Both the position numbers and the translations under genes were made by a program. Source: Echinococcus granulosus (Eukaryota > Platyhelminthes > Cestoda > Cyclophyllidea > Taeniidae). Taken from it: 64,000 nucleotides of DNA. The stretch covers positions 164,439 through 228,438 of the forward strand of contig NW_020170418.1 of the NCBI RefSeq assembly GCF_000524195.1. Direction: 5' to 3'. The notes beneath the pieces were generated by a model. That model had not been told where the DNA came from. It made no database searches and saw only the letters and a list, made by a program, of their open reading frames with translations. Below are positions 1 through 19,400 of this stretch, piece after piece (position 1 is the stretch's first letter; every line of letters starts with the position of its first letter).

Positions 1-336
1 TGCATATTCTAGGGTTTGAATGCTACGGTTTAACAAGTTTGCTATCTGTGTCACATGCATGCAACATCATGAGTTTTGTACCCAAACAAAAACAAAAATA
101 AATGTATAGATTTCCCCCTGGGACTGGTAGCAAACGCGCTAAAATGCGGGGCTGTATGGAAAATCAATGTGAAAGAAATGAATTTTCAAGGAAAAGTTCA
201 CTAAACCTCGAGAGTACCGAGGACTGGATTAATCAATTCAAGTAAATCTGCTATGAATGCGCGTCAATTAACAAGCCAGTTCATAATCAAGTAAACTATA
301 CTGACTTTTATGATGTCCATTTCAGTCAAAAATAAG

Positions 337-464
337 TCAATGTGTCATTTTGTATACTTTAATTACACGCCTGGTTTCAAATGTGACCACGTTTCCTGCA
401 ACGTCTTCCGTCTCATAAAATACAAAATGCATCCTCTCTTCATCCCAGTCACCAAGAGTAACAC
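337..464 (-). CDS. candidate terminal coding exon, unidentified gene
   Basis: Read on the minus strand, an acceptor-like TTTCCGTTGCTGAG precedes position 464. The frame that follows is open for 41 codons and ends at a TGA at 337-339. The peptide starts VTLGDWDEERMHFVFYE and ends in RRVIKVYKMTH. It is rich in acidic and beta-strand-type residues and reads more like protein than the surrounding sequence. I do not recognise the family. The exon starts in phase 1, so it cannot follow coronin exon 6 (phase 0) directly. It could be a later coronin exon after an unseen one, or belong to another minus-strand gene downstream. No AATAAA on the minus strand was noticed between it and the window edge. 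The call rests only on splice-site and peptide appearance. Confidence 0.27.
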
Positions 465-2453
465 CTCAGCAACGGAAATCACATTTGCTGGCAACACTGA
501 TTGGTGATGAAAACCAAAGTAGCATGGGTACGGCAGTGTGTTTGCTACAAACGTGTAACAACTCCGCACACTGTATGCGGCACCAGTCAAAACTGTTTAC
601 CACGTAAAATATTCACACAGGCCTCTCGGAAAAAAAGTAGCTGAACAGTGTATCACCAAATAAGGCCACTATCAATGTAAAATCTTGAATGAGTAATCCA
701 ATGGGTACAACTGACAGTACGGCATGGTAGGATAAGATACCATCGGTCACAGAGATACAGTATGATTTTCATGATCTGGACATAAGAGCCAATGGTTGGT
801 AGAAACGAGTAAATGAAAAATAGGAATCCAAAAAGAAATCAGAAGAAAATAATAAATGCATGAAATCCGAAAACCACCTGAACAATCTCACCACTGTTCA
901 GGCCAGTTTTTTGTATTGCCTGTGCATGGGTCATCAATGAACCACAGCTTATAAATACAAAACGGTTCGGCAAAAAAATTTGGTCTAATTCAAGCTGATT
1001 CTGTCATTTTCACGGAAATAATTTGGCATCGATGGGCTTGCAACACTGACAGCGAAGTAGATAATCCAGTAAAAAGCGTAAAAAGGAGCCTGCTAAGTTG
1101 TTCAATCAAAGCCTCACGAACAAAGATACTATGAACAGGCTCGCATCATTCCCAAAACCCGTATCACTTTGAATAACGACATTTCATTAATTTTTGGTCT
1201 TAAATACTTCGTATTTTAAAAAGGTAAGACAATGGGAAACATTTTATGAATCCTGTAAGCACAATAATAAATAAATAGGAACAACAGCATCTTGATAATA
1301 ACGGTAACGATATCGGTGGGAAGTTAAACACACCGAAACAACCATAATGGTTAGTTCATTTTTATAGCTTTTCTGTGTTTATCCTACGAATATCAGTTAA
1401 TAAATGTCAGGAGGTACTTAAGAAAACACAGTACAAATGCTAATAGTCCGAAGTAAAGGTGTTTTTGACAAGCTTCTAAACCCCAATGCACTTTACGGTT
1501 TCGGCATACAAAAGAAAGGCATTTGCTAAGCTAGGCAAGTCTGACATCCCACACAAATTCCATCTTGAAAACAAAGTGCAAATTACAATTTATAAAATAA
1601 ATTCGAACTCGAGCCTTTGCAACAGTCAATTTCACTATTAACTGACTGGATCTAGGAAGTTTGCTTACGGGATACACGAACCACTGTATTGAGCTTGAAT
1701 ACAGAACTCTAAAGTCTACGTTCGTAGTTTTTTGCTAATATTTCAGCCTTAAGATAGTATGACTTCTTGAGTATCGCCTGGAGTGCTACACACAACGAGT
1801 TCAAACACTTTAAAATGTAGTGCGGAGAATTCGTCAAAGGCGAGAAAAGCGCAGTGGATAGCCTTGACCCCTGAAGGGTGAAGTTTGCTTTGTTTAGAGG
1901 GCACCTACAGGTTCCGTATAGAACGAAACGATGACACTAGCGCAGGCATGGATGTACACGTGTGTGCGCGCAAAGGCCATCCCACAAATGCGGCCATATA
2001 TGGATGGGAGGTTCGATCGCGCAGCCTAGGGGTACACACACGCACGCGTGCGGATGTCACGTGCGTACGCATAGACGCACGCACTGACCGACGGATAGTT
2101 ATCACCTGGAGGAGGGATTAGGCCACTTCAACGGTTTCATCCATCCAAGTGAAACGCCAAACTAGCACAATAAGCATGAAGGAATATCTGGGTATCACTA
2201 GATAACAATGAATTGGGCAAATCACGGACAGTGTCAACGGAAGAATTTGTGGCCAATCTCGCACGAAGTCACCCATGCTTTGAAGGAGGAAATCGAACCA
2301 AACCAGAATCGACTGTAAGGGTGATTTCAACTTCATGGTAGTGTACAACTTAAGTGGCAAAAGCGCTAATCTCACAGTGACTACGCGCATTGAAATTGCA
2401 TAACATGGGCCCAGCAATTTCGGAAAAGCAAGTGAAGCTACAGAAGTAAGGTG
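465..2453. other. non-coding stretch downstream of the last coronin exon
   Basis: No conserved exon was recognised here on either strand. The stretch is A-rich on the plus strand like the coronin introns, so it may be the next coronin intron. An open minus-strand frame at 2118-2335 follows a plausible acceptor (CACCCTTACAG) in the right phase, but its hydrophobic translation does not resemble a coronin tail. A GC-rich island lies at 1905-2110. Confidence 0.4.
1905..2110. other. GC-rich, alternating purine-pyrimidine island with two CACGTG boxes
   Basis: The stretch is far richer in G and C than its surroundings. It is full of CG, CA and TG steps, for example TACACACACGCACGCGTGCG. Two palindromic CACGTG motifs lie at 1957-1962 and 2058-2063. 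Alternating purine-pyrimidine DNA of this kind can adopt the Z form. It may be a repeat remnant or a regulatory patch. It encodes nothing I recognise. Confidence 0.4.
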
Positions 2454-2456
2454 TTA

Positions 2457-9381
<6,925 letters not shown>

Positions 9382-10140
9382 ACTTTAACAGACGGAAACA
9401 CTGATGGAGATGGCTTGCTGAAGGAGTAAAGGAACATATTCATGTCAAAGTACTAAGAAATCAAAATAATTTTGTAATGAAAAAGTGGGGCAAAACCGAA
9501 ATGGCTGACTGATTGTTTGAAACGTCATATGCGTTATTGCCGTCTAAATACAGAAATCCGTGTTTCATACTTAGGATTGAGGGTAACACCAAAGGCATAA
9601 AAGGAAAGACAAGTATAACCAAACCAAACTAATAAATGCAAAAGTCCCTCAATGACAAAATGCTTTAAACCTTAAAATCAAAAAAGCCAAGCAGGAAATC
9701 AACATTGGTCATTAGTAAATCGTCACATATGAGGCCCAATAATCCCACCACACAAAGGCGATACAAGCTAAACTCGAAGCACAAAAGTCAAAAATTGACC
9801 CCTGTAGGTGTTTACCAATGTGGGAAATGCCTAGGATGCTGAGCGAACTAAACTCACAAAACTAAGCCTTCGACGAACCCACAGTGACCTCAGACAGAGC
9901 GCGGAAAAACAACTCTTACTGCTCATTCGTTTAAACACACAAAGAGCAAATTTGTGGGATTCGATAGCTTAAAGAATACTGAGAGCTTTGTTCATTAAAA
10001 CAAGTTTATTGTAATTTTTGTTTAAATGATTTCAAGTGATTTAGAAAGTTTTTCATATTATTGCTGATTATTTGAAAAATAAATGCATAAAAAGACGGCG
10101 GAGCGCAGATTTACAGAAGTGACCAAATAAGTCAGTCGTT
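9382..10140 (-). promoter_or_regulatory. probable 5' flank of coronin with strand-composition switch
   Basis: No gene is recognised here. Up to about 9950 the plus strand is markedly A-rich, as it is through the coronin introns. From about 9960 onward it becomes T-rich for many kilobases. The switch suggests that the coronin transcription unit begins near 9.9-10.0 kb, leaving several hundred bases of 5' untranslated sequence before the ATG at 9381. No TATA box or initiator was identified with confidence. Confidence 0.3.
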
Positions 10141-10439
10141 TAGCTGCTGTGTATGAGAAAGAGACCACTTTGGGTCTCCGTTATTGTATCTTTCCTAAAT
10201 GACCTGGACTCCAGCCCTTGCCGGAAGCTCTTCGTCTTACTGTGTGTGGTATATGCGTATATATATACATATATGTTCCTCAGATTAACATGTCTTTTTT
10301 AATCTCTAAAAGAGTCTTGAAAGGCTGCTATATATAATTTTTTTTCAGCATTTTATCCTATTCACCATGGTGTATTCTCTAAGGCCATTTATGTCTAAAA
10401 AAGAGCTATGTCTAACTACTTACACATAAAGCTTGTTCC

Positions 10440-10640
10440 TAAGGATGAAGTGGGTGCATGTAGATAGCCTTCTGAGGCTTCCATGAAGACGGAAAGAGGG
10501 GGTGATACTTGGTCAGAATATGTATTGTCGACCTACAGTAGAGCATGGGACTGTGGGCTTGGCTCATAGGCTAGTCTGCCCGGCTGAAGTACAATAGTTG
10601 TGCGCCTGAGTGGCCCCTTACCAAAACCTAAGCGTTATTT
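10440..10640 (+). repeat. dispersed repeat, copy A
   Basis: This segment and 11940-12140 align in the same orientation over roughly 200 bases with many substitutions. Shared blocks include CCATGAAGACGGAAAGA against CCCTGAAGACGAAAGAAGA, TCAGAATATGTATT against GCAGAATATATATATT, and GCGCCTGAGTGGCCCCTTACC against GCGCCTCACC. Neither copy has a coding frame of note. The family is unknown; a short interspersed element or a miniature retroelement is possible. Confidence 0.5.
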
Positions 10641-11939
10641 AAACAATTAACGCATTACATCCAACATAGGTTGTTCTAAGACTGGAAATTTTCCGACAAT
10701 GTACAATTACCCAGGCAATTTTAATAAAATAACCGTTCGTGTTAAGTCTTGGGTTTTTAAGAGGTTTAAGGCATTGCAAACCTACTAATGCGAAGTTCTC
10801 GTGCGCATTTCATCAATGCTGCGTATTCTAAAAGTGCCACAAGTCTCGTATTAGTAATGATTTCATTTATATTAATTATTCCTTGATCCCCTTAGGAGTA
10901 ATATCAGTATGTGATCAAATTTTCAAGTAGCTGTCTTTATTATTTCAGCTACTGAATTGCCTTATTTTCTCTTGCCAAACATAAACCACTTGCTTTTACG
11001 TGCTTTTCAATGGATGCTTAAATTAGTTTAATTTTTTTTATCAGTTCTGATAACTGGGACATCTTGACCTCGTTAGCAAATTGACTTGATTTTATCTTCC
11101 TCTTATTTACTCGGCAGTTTTGCAAAATTTGGTTATACTAGAAGGATTCAACAACTTCGCAATAGTTTGCCACTAAGGTATGTTATGTCACCGGAATACT
11201 TTTCTTGGACTTAAGTTATTTCCAAAAACGGTAATCATTTTCACTCCTCAGTTAACCTCTGATTTCAGACCCTTTGATTGAGAAGGCAGCCTTGAGAATG
11301 ATATCTTACAGAGCATATTATGGTATTTTACAAAGTGTCAAAGTATTACCGAGAGGTCCGTGGTACCCTCCACCTTGGGTACCGGTGACGTTTGCTCAGT
11401 GATGGGGTTAATATAACCAGACCGTCTGTCACCCGAAAGGGTACCTTTAAACAAATCTGCATTACCAAATAAATGCGAGTACGTGGCATCGTTCAGGAGC
11501 TTATTGATAAAATCTAGTATGATTGTGGACTTTAAATTGATATTCGCTTCCAAATTATTGGCGCTATACTATTTGTGTACTCTAGTGCAAAACATGGAAT
11601 TTGTATTTTGTCGATTACGAGCCATTTAGTTTTGGCAGACAGTTTAGTCTATGCTCACAGATCAAATAATTTTCCATTTTAACCCTGTTAGGTATTTTGC
11701 ACCATTATAAATTTAGTTTTAAATTTATGAGACATTAACAGCCTAACAATCATATCAAAACAAACCCATATTTGCTCAGCTTAGCCTTTATGTTACAGGT
11801 CGTCCTCGCGCGTCGTTTGTATAAACTAATGCTCTTTGAATTTATTAGTGTTCCAAGCTCTAATGATTTCACCTTACGGTAGAATCTTTTCTCTTTGTCC
11901 AAACGCTCAAAGGCCTTCAGGATGCTTTCTCACTGCCGC
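10641..11939. other. AT-rich non-coding stretch between repeat copies
   Basis: T-rich on the plus strand. One minus-strand frame at 11338-11553 is open with no recognisable domain. No other feature was seen. Confidence 0.4.
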
Positions 11940-12140
11940 GTAATTTGCTACATATGTAGCGTCCCGAGACTCCCTGAAGACGAAAGAAGACAAAATACTC
12001 GGGCAGAATATATATATTCAGCACGGAGAAGGTGTCTGGGCCATTGGCATGGCCCAAAAGGCCAGCCCACCCAGCGAGGTACAAGGGGGCTAATTCGAAG
12101 TACAAAAGTGGCGCCTCACCAGAACCGAGGGATAAACCAC
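11940..12140 (+). repeat. dispersed repeat, copy B
   Basis: Second, GC-richer copy of the repeat at 10440-10640, in the same orientation 1.5 kb away. Both copies are followed by AT-rich sequence, and I could not define terminal repeats or target-site duplications. The overlapping short open frames here are explained by its local GC content. Confidence 0.5.
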
Positions 12141-12822
12141 TATCGATTACACATACGTGCTGAATACTTTTAAGACAAATTCTGACTGTGACCTTCATAA
12201 ACTACCTTAATGATGGTCCGTTTTTACTTTTCGGAAGGAAATTTCATATCATAAATAAATAGTCGCCTGGCATTGAGACCGAATGACCTCTACTAAGCCA
12301 AGTGCGAAGTCTCGCTCTTAAATGGCTTTCAAGACTCGTGCACTGGTGGCCTGTTGCCACCATCCCCAATAAACACAATGGTCTCGCATGCTCGACCAGT
12401 GCCTATACAAAACTTGTAGTTAGCACGTCAAGGTGGAACCCAACGAAGCGGACACAATTGACCAAGCCTAGACAGAACCAAACGGGTGGAGTTTTGTGAT
12501 ACAGCATCCAAATAAGATGCGTTAATGGCTGCTCACGGCCTCGTTTTCTGGAAATGCGCATTGTTTCAAAAGTTCAGCAGCATTAAAATTCATTCCTAAT
12601 TCAACATGACCCAAAGTGAACATTGATCGTTACTATGACCCAATAACCTTTATGTGTGGTCCAGGATTTAAATCCAATTAAAATTTTATTGAAATACATG
12701 CAATTTTGCGATAGTAAATGCAATCAGAATTCAGGCAGAACTTCGTAATAACCAGCTCCATCTTCTTCTGCAAATGACGCTACAAATAAGCCCAAATAGC
12801 AACGCCTACTTTCTGTTATGAT

Positions 12823-13386
12823 TTACAATATTGTCGTGTTTTTGGTAATCGACGATTTCGGACCCAGTAAAACTGTAATAAGGAAGGTAGTTGTTTCGAT
12901 TTCGCTCGCTTTTGTTAGATTAAAACCTATTATTGTTAGTGCGAGCCTTATGGTAGATTGCTTAACCCAAGGCACTCCTCTAACCCTTTCTGATTGCGAT
13001 TCCAGTCGAATTCTTGTTTTAAAAGCCTTAGCCATCTCAGGTGAGATATGGAACGGAAACAGGAAAACAAAAAATGCTGAAGTATCGATTGGAGAACTGG
13101 AGGTGACATGAAAGTAAAGCACGATGGAAGCATTTAAAATAGTTGGGCCCATTCTGCACGTTTCCCGCGGAGGTGTGATTCCAGGCCATGCAAATGTATT
13201 TGCCGCGTGAATTACGGGCGCTACAAACGCGGAAAAGTAGGCAACTGTGAAATTATCCACTTTGATTCTCATCGTTTGGCCGGCGCGGTGGGACGTAGTG
13301 AAAGTAGGACCAAAGTGATAAATGGAAACTACAAACGCGAGAACCGATTGAGGAATATGAGTAGATGGCAATATTTCAAGATTCAA
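12823..13386 (-). other. 188-codon open frame with overlapping opposite-strand frames, unidentified
   Basis: The longest uninterrupted frame of the window (187 residues plus stop) lies on the minus strand here. Two plus-strand frames (12818-13111 and 13207-13425) cover most of the same bases. The minus translation has hydrophobic patches (for example VAYFSAFVAPVIHAANTFAW) but no motif I recognise. The span is slightly richer in G and C than its neighbours. Openness on both strands fits either an old mobile-element fragment or a chance shortage of stop codons. I would not call it a gene without expression or homology evidence. Confidence 0.25.
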
Positions 13387-13425
13387 TCTAATTGCAGACT
13401 AGTTTTAACTTCCATCTTAGGTTGA

Positions 13426-16400
13426 GATTGAAAGATAAATGACATTTTTAACGTTGTAGTCAAATAACTCCTCCACTCCGAAGATGCTTGGTGGCTGCCC
13501 ATGTCTTTTGAATTAAAAGAGTTGACACTTGGAATGCTTGAAGTAAATGATGGCCTTTCTTAATACTAAAAAAGCGGAAGAATGCAAATTGCCTGAACTT
13601 AAGGAAAACGAACTTGCGCCCCCAAATGAGGTGGACTGTACCGAGAAGAATTCGCGTTAATTTGCTGCATTCTTATGTGCATGCGAAAAGAAGGAAGTTC
13701 ACTGCTAGCATTGCATTCACCTTTAATGCACTTCTTCATTTATTCAAACAAACATGCGTATAGTTTTTGTTACCCACCCATAGCTCTATTTTTAGTAGAA
13801 ACTAAGAAAAAACACACCTAGTGCTGTGTTAAAAACTACCTTGTTAGCATATAAGGAGAAGTTAGGCCAATAAGTCTGAGAGCGCTTCACTTACCTAAGT
13901 AATTTGATAAATATTTGCTTTAAGGTATATCAGGTAGTGCCAGGAGCATCAGGAAACGCCCACAAAAGTAGCAAATATAGGAGGGATTTAACTAAAAAAC
14001 TGCGGGGTGGACCGCCATCTGTGGTCTTGAAACAGTATTTTGAATTGCACCAGACTTAAATGTTAGTTTTACCCAGTAGGTACTTTTAGCGTAGGAAAGT
14101 TTTGGCTTCACGGTCGCTCATCTCAAGGGATTCAGTTATGGTGAACTTAATAAATCGCTCCATAAATAAGTAATAATTTTGAATTTTGATGTCGAAATTC
14201 AAAAAAAATTTGAAAATGTAAAAATTCAACCCCATTCAACTAACCTTGTTGTGAAAAAAGTTTTCTCTGCTTGATTTTAATGGTAAATCACGTGCTCTAA
14301 AGCTTCAAAAAGACCCATGTGAGTGAATACATCTTTGGTTCTCAAAGGTGCTTGTATGTGGGTCATTTTCTCTTACAAGTAGTTAAATGAAACATCTTCT
14401 GCACGTACTAATAAGAAACATAGGTTCGTATTAAGAAGTATTTCCCAAGGGTTCATGTCTGCGAACCAGGATTGAAATGATGTACCGAGGTATTTGGGGT
14501 TGCCATGGTTTTGGTGCATAATCCATACCGGGAGAGGTAAGCAATTGGGGTCATTGATAAAAATAACGTGAGGAGGACACAGCATATCAGTCAAGTTGGT
14601 ACTTTGAAATGTTTTAAATTCTTTAACCGACCACATATTATTTTATCCGAATAACACAACATTCTAACTTCTCTAGTCCAAGTGCAGGCTTGCCCAATTC
14701 TTGTAAAAGAATAAGGAGAAGTGAGAAAAATCAAAAGTTCATTGACTAATTCATATCGGTTTACTTGTCCATCTTTCCTCAGAATGTCTGTTGCACTAAT
14801 TCAAACAGGGTATCCTACTGGATCCATTGTTAAGTTGGTGTACCATTCAGTATTCCAAATTATTACGGAAATAATTCTTAATCTTTGCTGAAAAGATTAA
14901 AGAAAAATAGACCCCTTTAAGGGTGTGCAAAGTTAGGATACCTCTTGGATGCCTCTTGAAAGGTGCTTAACTGATTAGTGCCACAGCATTTTGCAACTGC
15001 TGTGTCCTGCTCATGTAAAATGACTAAATTCACAAGAAATTAGGTTTAATGGAACTTATTAAGGTGTTATACTATGAAAAATAAGTAAAATAACTTCGCG
15101 TTGTTTGGTTAACATTTTTTCGAGGAGGAAGGCAGTTGCAGATCCTGTCAAGTCCCCTTTTGCCAGGGCTGAGCAGATTGTCTCTTGGGGTCTGCCGTGA
15201 TGCATTTTGCTTGGGAGATTTTTGGGGAATTTGTAACTGTCTTAATTTTTTTGTTTGAATGTTCAGAACAAAACCTCGATAGGCACTTCTTATTTTTACT
15301 TCGATCCGTTAAAAAAGTATGAGGCAAGGAAGTGAGCAAATAAAAACGCAAATACTTTTTTCCAAATTAATGCGAAAAATTCAAAGATTGAAGGCAGTTG
15401 TACAGAAAAGATTGTTGGGTACTGCTGAATGACCGTCCACCGCTGTTTGAACAATTAGCATGGCTGCATATGGTGCGTAAGTAAAACATTCTATAAAGTC
15501 CTTTTTAACAGAAAAGGAAGTCAATTTAAGTCTCAACACTTTAGCCAATTCGTGTCCCATCCTTACCACCTACATTCTTATAACTCGAGAAGCGTATTTT
15601 CGTAGAGCTTGGATTATGAAGGCGTGTGCGTAATTTGCATTAATAATTCACATAGGCTTCTCTTAAGTTTCTCCTGTTTCAAGTGTCAAGTTATACACTA
15701 TAGCTGTAAAATGACAGGGGTTTTGTGAAAAAGAAAATAACGGAGTCGTCACACCAGAACCCTGATTAAAATATCAAATGCACAGCTTACCCTTTAATTA
15801 AATAGGTTTGCATATTTTACTGTCAGCGGATAATTATATGAGTTAAATGCTGTGATAAATGTTTTCGTATTTTTTATCAAAAGCACCCAACAAACGGGAC
15901 GTTAGGGATAAGGGGTTAAAGAGTGTTTCTGTGTGTGCAGGAGCTCTGCAAAACTGTTACAGATCACCTTGAAACTGCGGTAGTATCTCAATAAACTTAA
16001 TAGCTGACTTGGTCAAAGAGGGTTACATGACCTAGGTGGCATGCTTACCAATCACGCATGGTAAAAACCAACGATGCAAATATTTAGTTCCATAAACACT
16101 TTTTTCTTTTGAGTAATAGTTGAGATAAGTATGCACAATTTTAAGTGAATATATTTCTGTTGGAGTAATCTTAAGAATGTCCATAAAGAACTTTTCGTTT
16201 GTGTTCTGAGAATTATCGTCATTTACCACTATTTAAGCTCATTAAAGGACAAAAGCAGTATTGTGCAGTCTGTGTAGTCAGGTGTTTAAAACACTCAAAG
16301 CAATGATATTTTTTTGCAACTGTGCTTCCTTTAGCAGTCACATTTCCCTCAGTTCGGTGAAACGCAAACGACGATTTGAAACGGTCTGATCCATTTATAA

Positions 16401-19400
16401 TTGATATATTCCTCATCAGTTTTTAAACGAAAAACGTTACTTGAATGCATGAAGGAGCGTTATTTAAGCACACTTCAACCGTTGCGGTCTACTTGCGGAG
16501 AAAATTCTTACGTGCGGAAGCTCGATTGCCGACCCGTAAAGCGCGTTGCGTCTCGTACTTTTTCAACGCACTTTAAAACTCAAAGTACATTTAGCCATAA
16601 ACATGTGCCTCACCACTCTGGAAGTGTGTTTTGGTAAATATGTCGAACTCGCCACCGAAAACATACTGCCGACAGTTTACAGGAAGGTACGATCTGATCC
16701 TAAAAATACTCAAATGACCTCTTCTCGAGGCGTTTTTAATGAAGTAGACTTTTTCATCAACCTAACGCCCACATCCATCGCCTAAATATGACACCTCTTG
16801 TAGGGGTAAAGCGCAGCGCTTTTCTCAGCAGACACCATGCATGTTCACTCGCCAGACAGTCCGGAGGCAAAAAAAGTCAACCTAGAGAGGAAGAGCCATG
16901 ATACTTAATTTAGCGCCTGAAATTTATGACATTTGCCACAAATGTCAAGGTGGTATTTCCAAACAAAAGGGATTGCTTCAAAACAACGCTATGTCTATGC
17001 ATAAAGATATTGCATTCTAAAATAGAAATTGCCAACATTTAAATGGTCTAAAACAGCACTTTAATGCAGAAACATTTCGTTTTGGTATGAAGAAAAGTCT
17101 GTGTATGATGCTTTCTTAATAATACTCGTCGATACCACAGGCTACGAGATAATAAGTCAGAAGTCTACTACACATATCGGGTAGTCATTTTGATAAGGCC
17201 ATTTTGATCACTTGTCGGGATGTCGAAATCGTTGCTCCCTTTATATTTGGTTAAGGAATGCACAATTCGATTACATATGCAATAAAATGCTTTTCGTTAA
17301 ATGTGATTTCGGAAACTGTAAAACGCTGATATATTCCATGTTTCATTTGAAGCCGTAAGCTGATCAGAACAATGTCAGGTCACCAAACAGATTTGAATTC
17401 GGTACTTATTAACAATTTTTTGGTTTTTAATCTAACAGTTAGAAGGTATTTTGAAGTTTAATAACAGCTGGCACAAAATAAAGTGGTTGGAGTGTTAAAT
17501 CTGGCGGTGAAATTCCTTTGAAATCTTTCAACTATTATCACGAATTGTTGAGACCTCCCTTGTTATAGTTCTGCTGTTTTGAAGTTGGCCATAAGCGGAA
17601 ATAGTACACCATTTATTATTAAAGATTTGGAATGACCAGTAAAGTGTGGAGATCTCTTTTAACTTCGCTGTTTCCTCAAAGCTGCCCGACTGTTAAGCCG
17701 GGTCCAGAGTGGCCGGAGAACACGATGAACAAAAGGCAGGAAGAATAATAATGGCACTTTGTTGGAACAGTGCACTTAGTTTTGACATAATTTATGGCAT
17801 TTTAGGTCGCCTTAGTGACGAATGCAGTAGAGGGTAGAAAAAAAATAAGTGGGGGACTAGTGCATGTACGTAAGCATAATTAGGGGAGTGTGCGCATGCC
17901 GTGATTATACCAGGCTTTTCCTCATAAACTTGGATGGCGTTGCCTTTTTGCTATTTTCCTTTACTAACGCTAAAACCTGATTGGCTTATACTGAACTTGA
18001 TGAATGTATGCCACAAGAATTACATAATTGCAGTCAACGAATTTTCCGACTGCCATAAGACCACGGCACCTATATTTGGGGAGAATATTAAAGCTCGAAA
18101 GAAACAATGGCATGCATAAGCCATTGGCGCTAGAACAATAAAAACAATCTTTTGACTATATCCAGTCTGCATTGTTGAACAATAAATCATTTGCAACATG
18201 CAACGAAACACCGGCAATAGGTCGGACGAGGTGGGAGTTTCGTTTCACTTCTAACATCAGGCGTTTTATTCCATCAATGCAGGGTTAACAAAAGAGCCGA
18301 TACAATTAACCGGCTCTAGCTGCTGAAATATCCCCATTGCAAATACTTTCTCTGAAATAGCAGTCAGAAGCCTCGAAGACATTTTCAAAATGCATGGAAT
18401 TAGGAAATGGAATGCTCAATTTCATAATGAGTATTTTGGCCATAATTGAAAAGGATGAGCGGATTTTTTAATCTTTATCGCAGATTTTACAGCGAGATAA
18501 ACAAACATCAAACAAGACTTCGTTCGTACAACAAATGTCCTAATTACGACTGTACCTATCAAGGGGATAAATACTTTACTTCCTTCATTTGTGTTCTAGC
18601 ATAGACGCCATTTTTGCTCACACCAAATCGCATGTGATTTTGTAATGTCTAAAAGGTGATCGTAACATACCAGGTAAATGTCCATCAAAATAAACCAACG
18701 ACCACAGTACTAGGTGACTGAACGGGCTAGGGTAAATTTAGCTAAACAAATCCCTTAATGTTATCTGCCAGGATACACATCTATGAAGAGTAATGGTTAA
18801 TGATACTAATTTTTCATTAATAAATTTTGGCTAGTAATGCGTTTACCTGTATCTGCATTCCTGGTGAGGATATGCCGAGTTGGAATTTTGAACGCAGTTG
18901 GATGCAGCGTTGGCCATCGCGACGTAGTTAAGGCCCCGATCCACCCATTTAGACCACATAAAGTTCATTTTCGTGAACTAATAGCCGCATAAATCATGGC
19001 GTCATTGACTGCACCCAGTCGCCACACACACCAAGAACGCGTAAAATTTATGGATGTGGTGGCAGAAACCCAATTCTAAAATGGCATATTCATCGCCAGA
19101 GAAATTCATTCACAAGTAATATGGTTGCTTGGCATTCAAAGTTCATTTGATCGGAAATAGGAGTTAAAATTGTGGAGGTAAAGGCATATAAAATATTTTC
19201 CTTAGTGCAAAAATTTAACCTAGTCCTAATTTTTTTGTAAATATGTTCTCTAGGTTGGCACCGTCTATGTCAACTATGCTTTTTTTACGATTTCCAGTTG
19301 TGGGTACTAAAATATTGCGCTGAAAGCTAACACTGCATTTATATTTCTACCTTGAATTGTGATTTTCTCCTCTTCTTCTCAGTATGGCATGAAATGCCAT

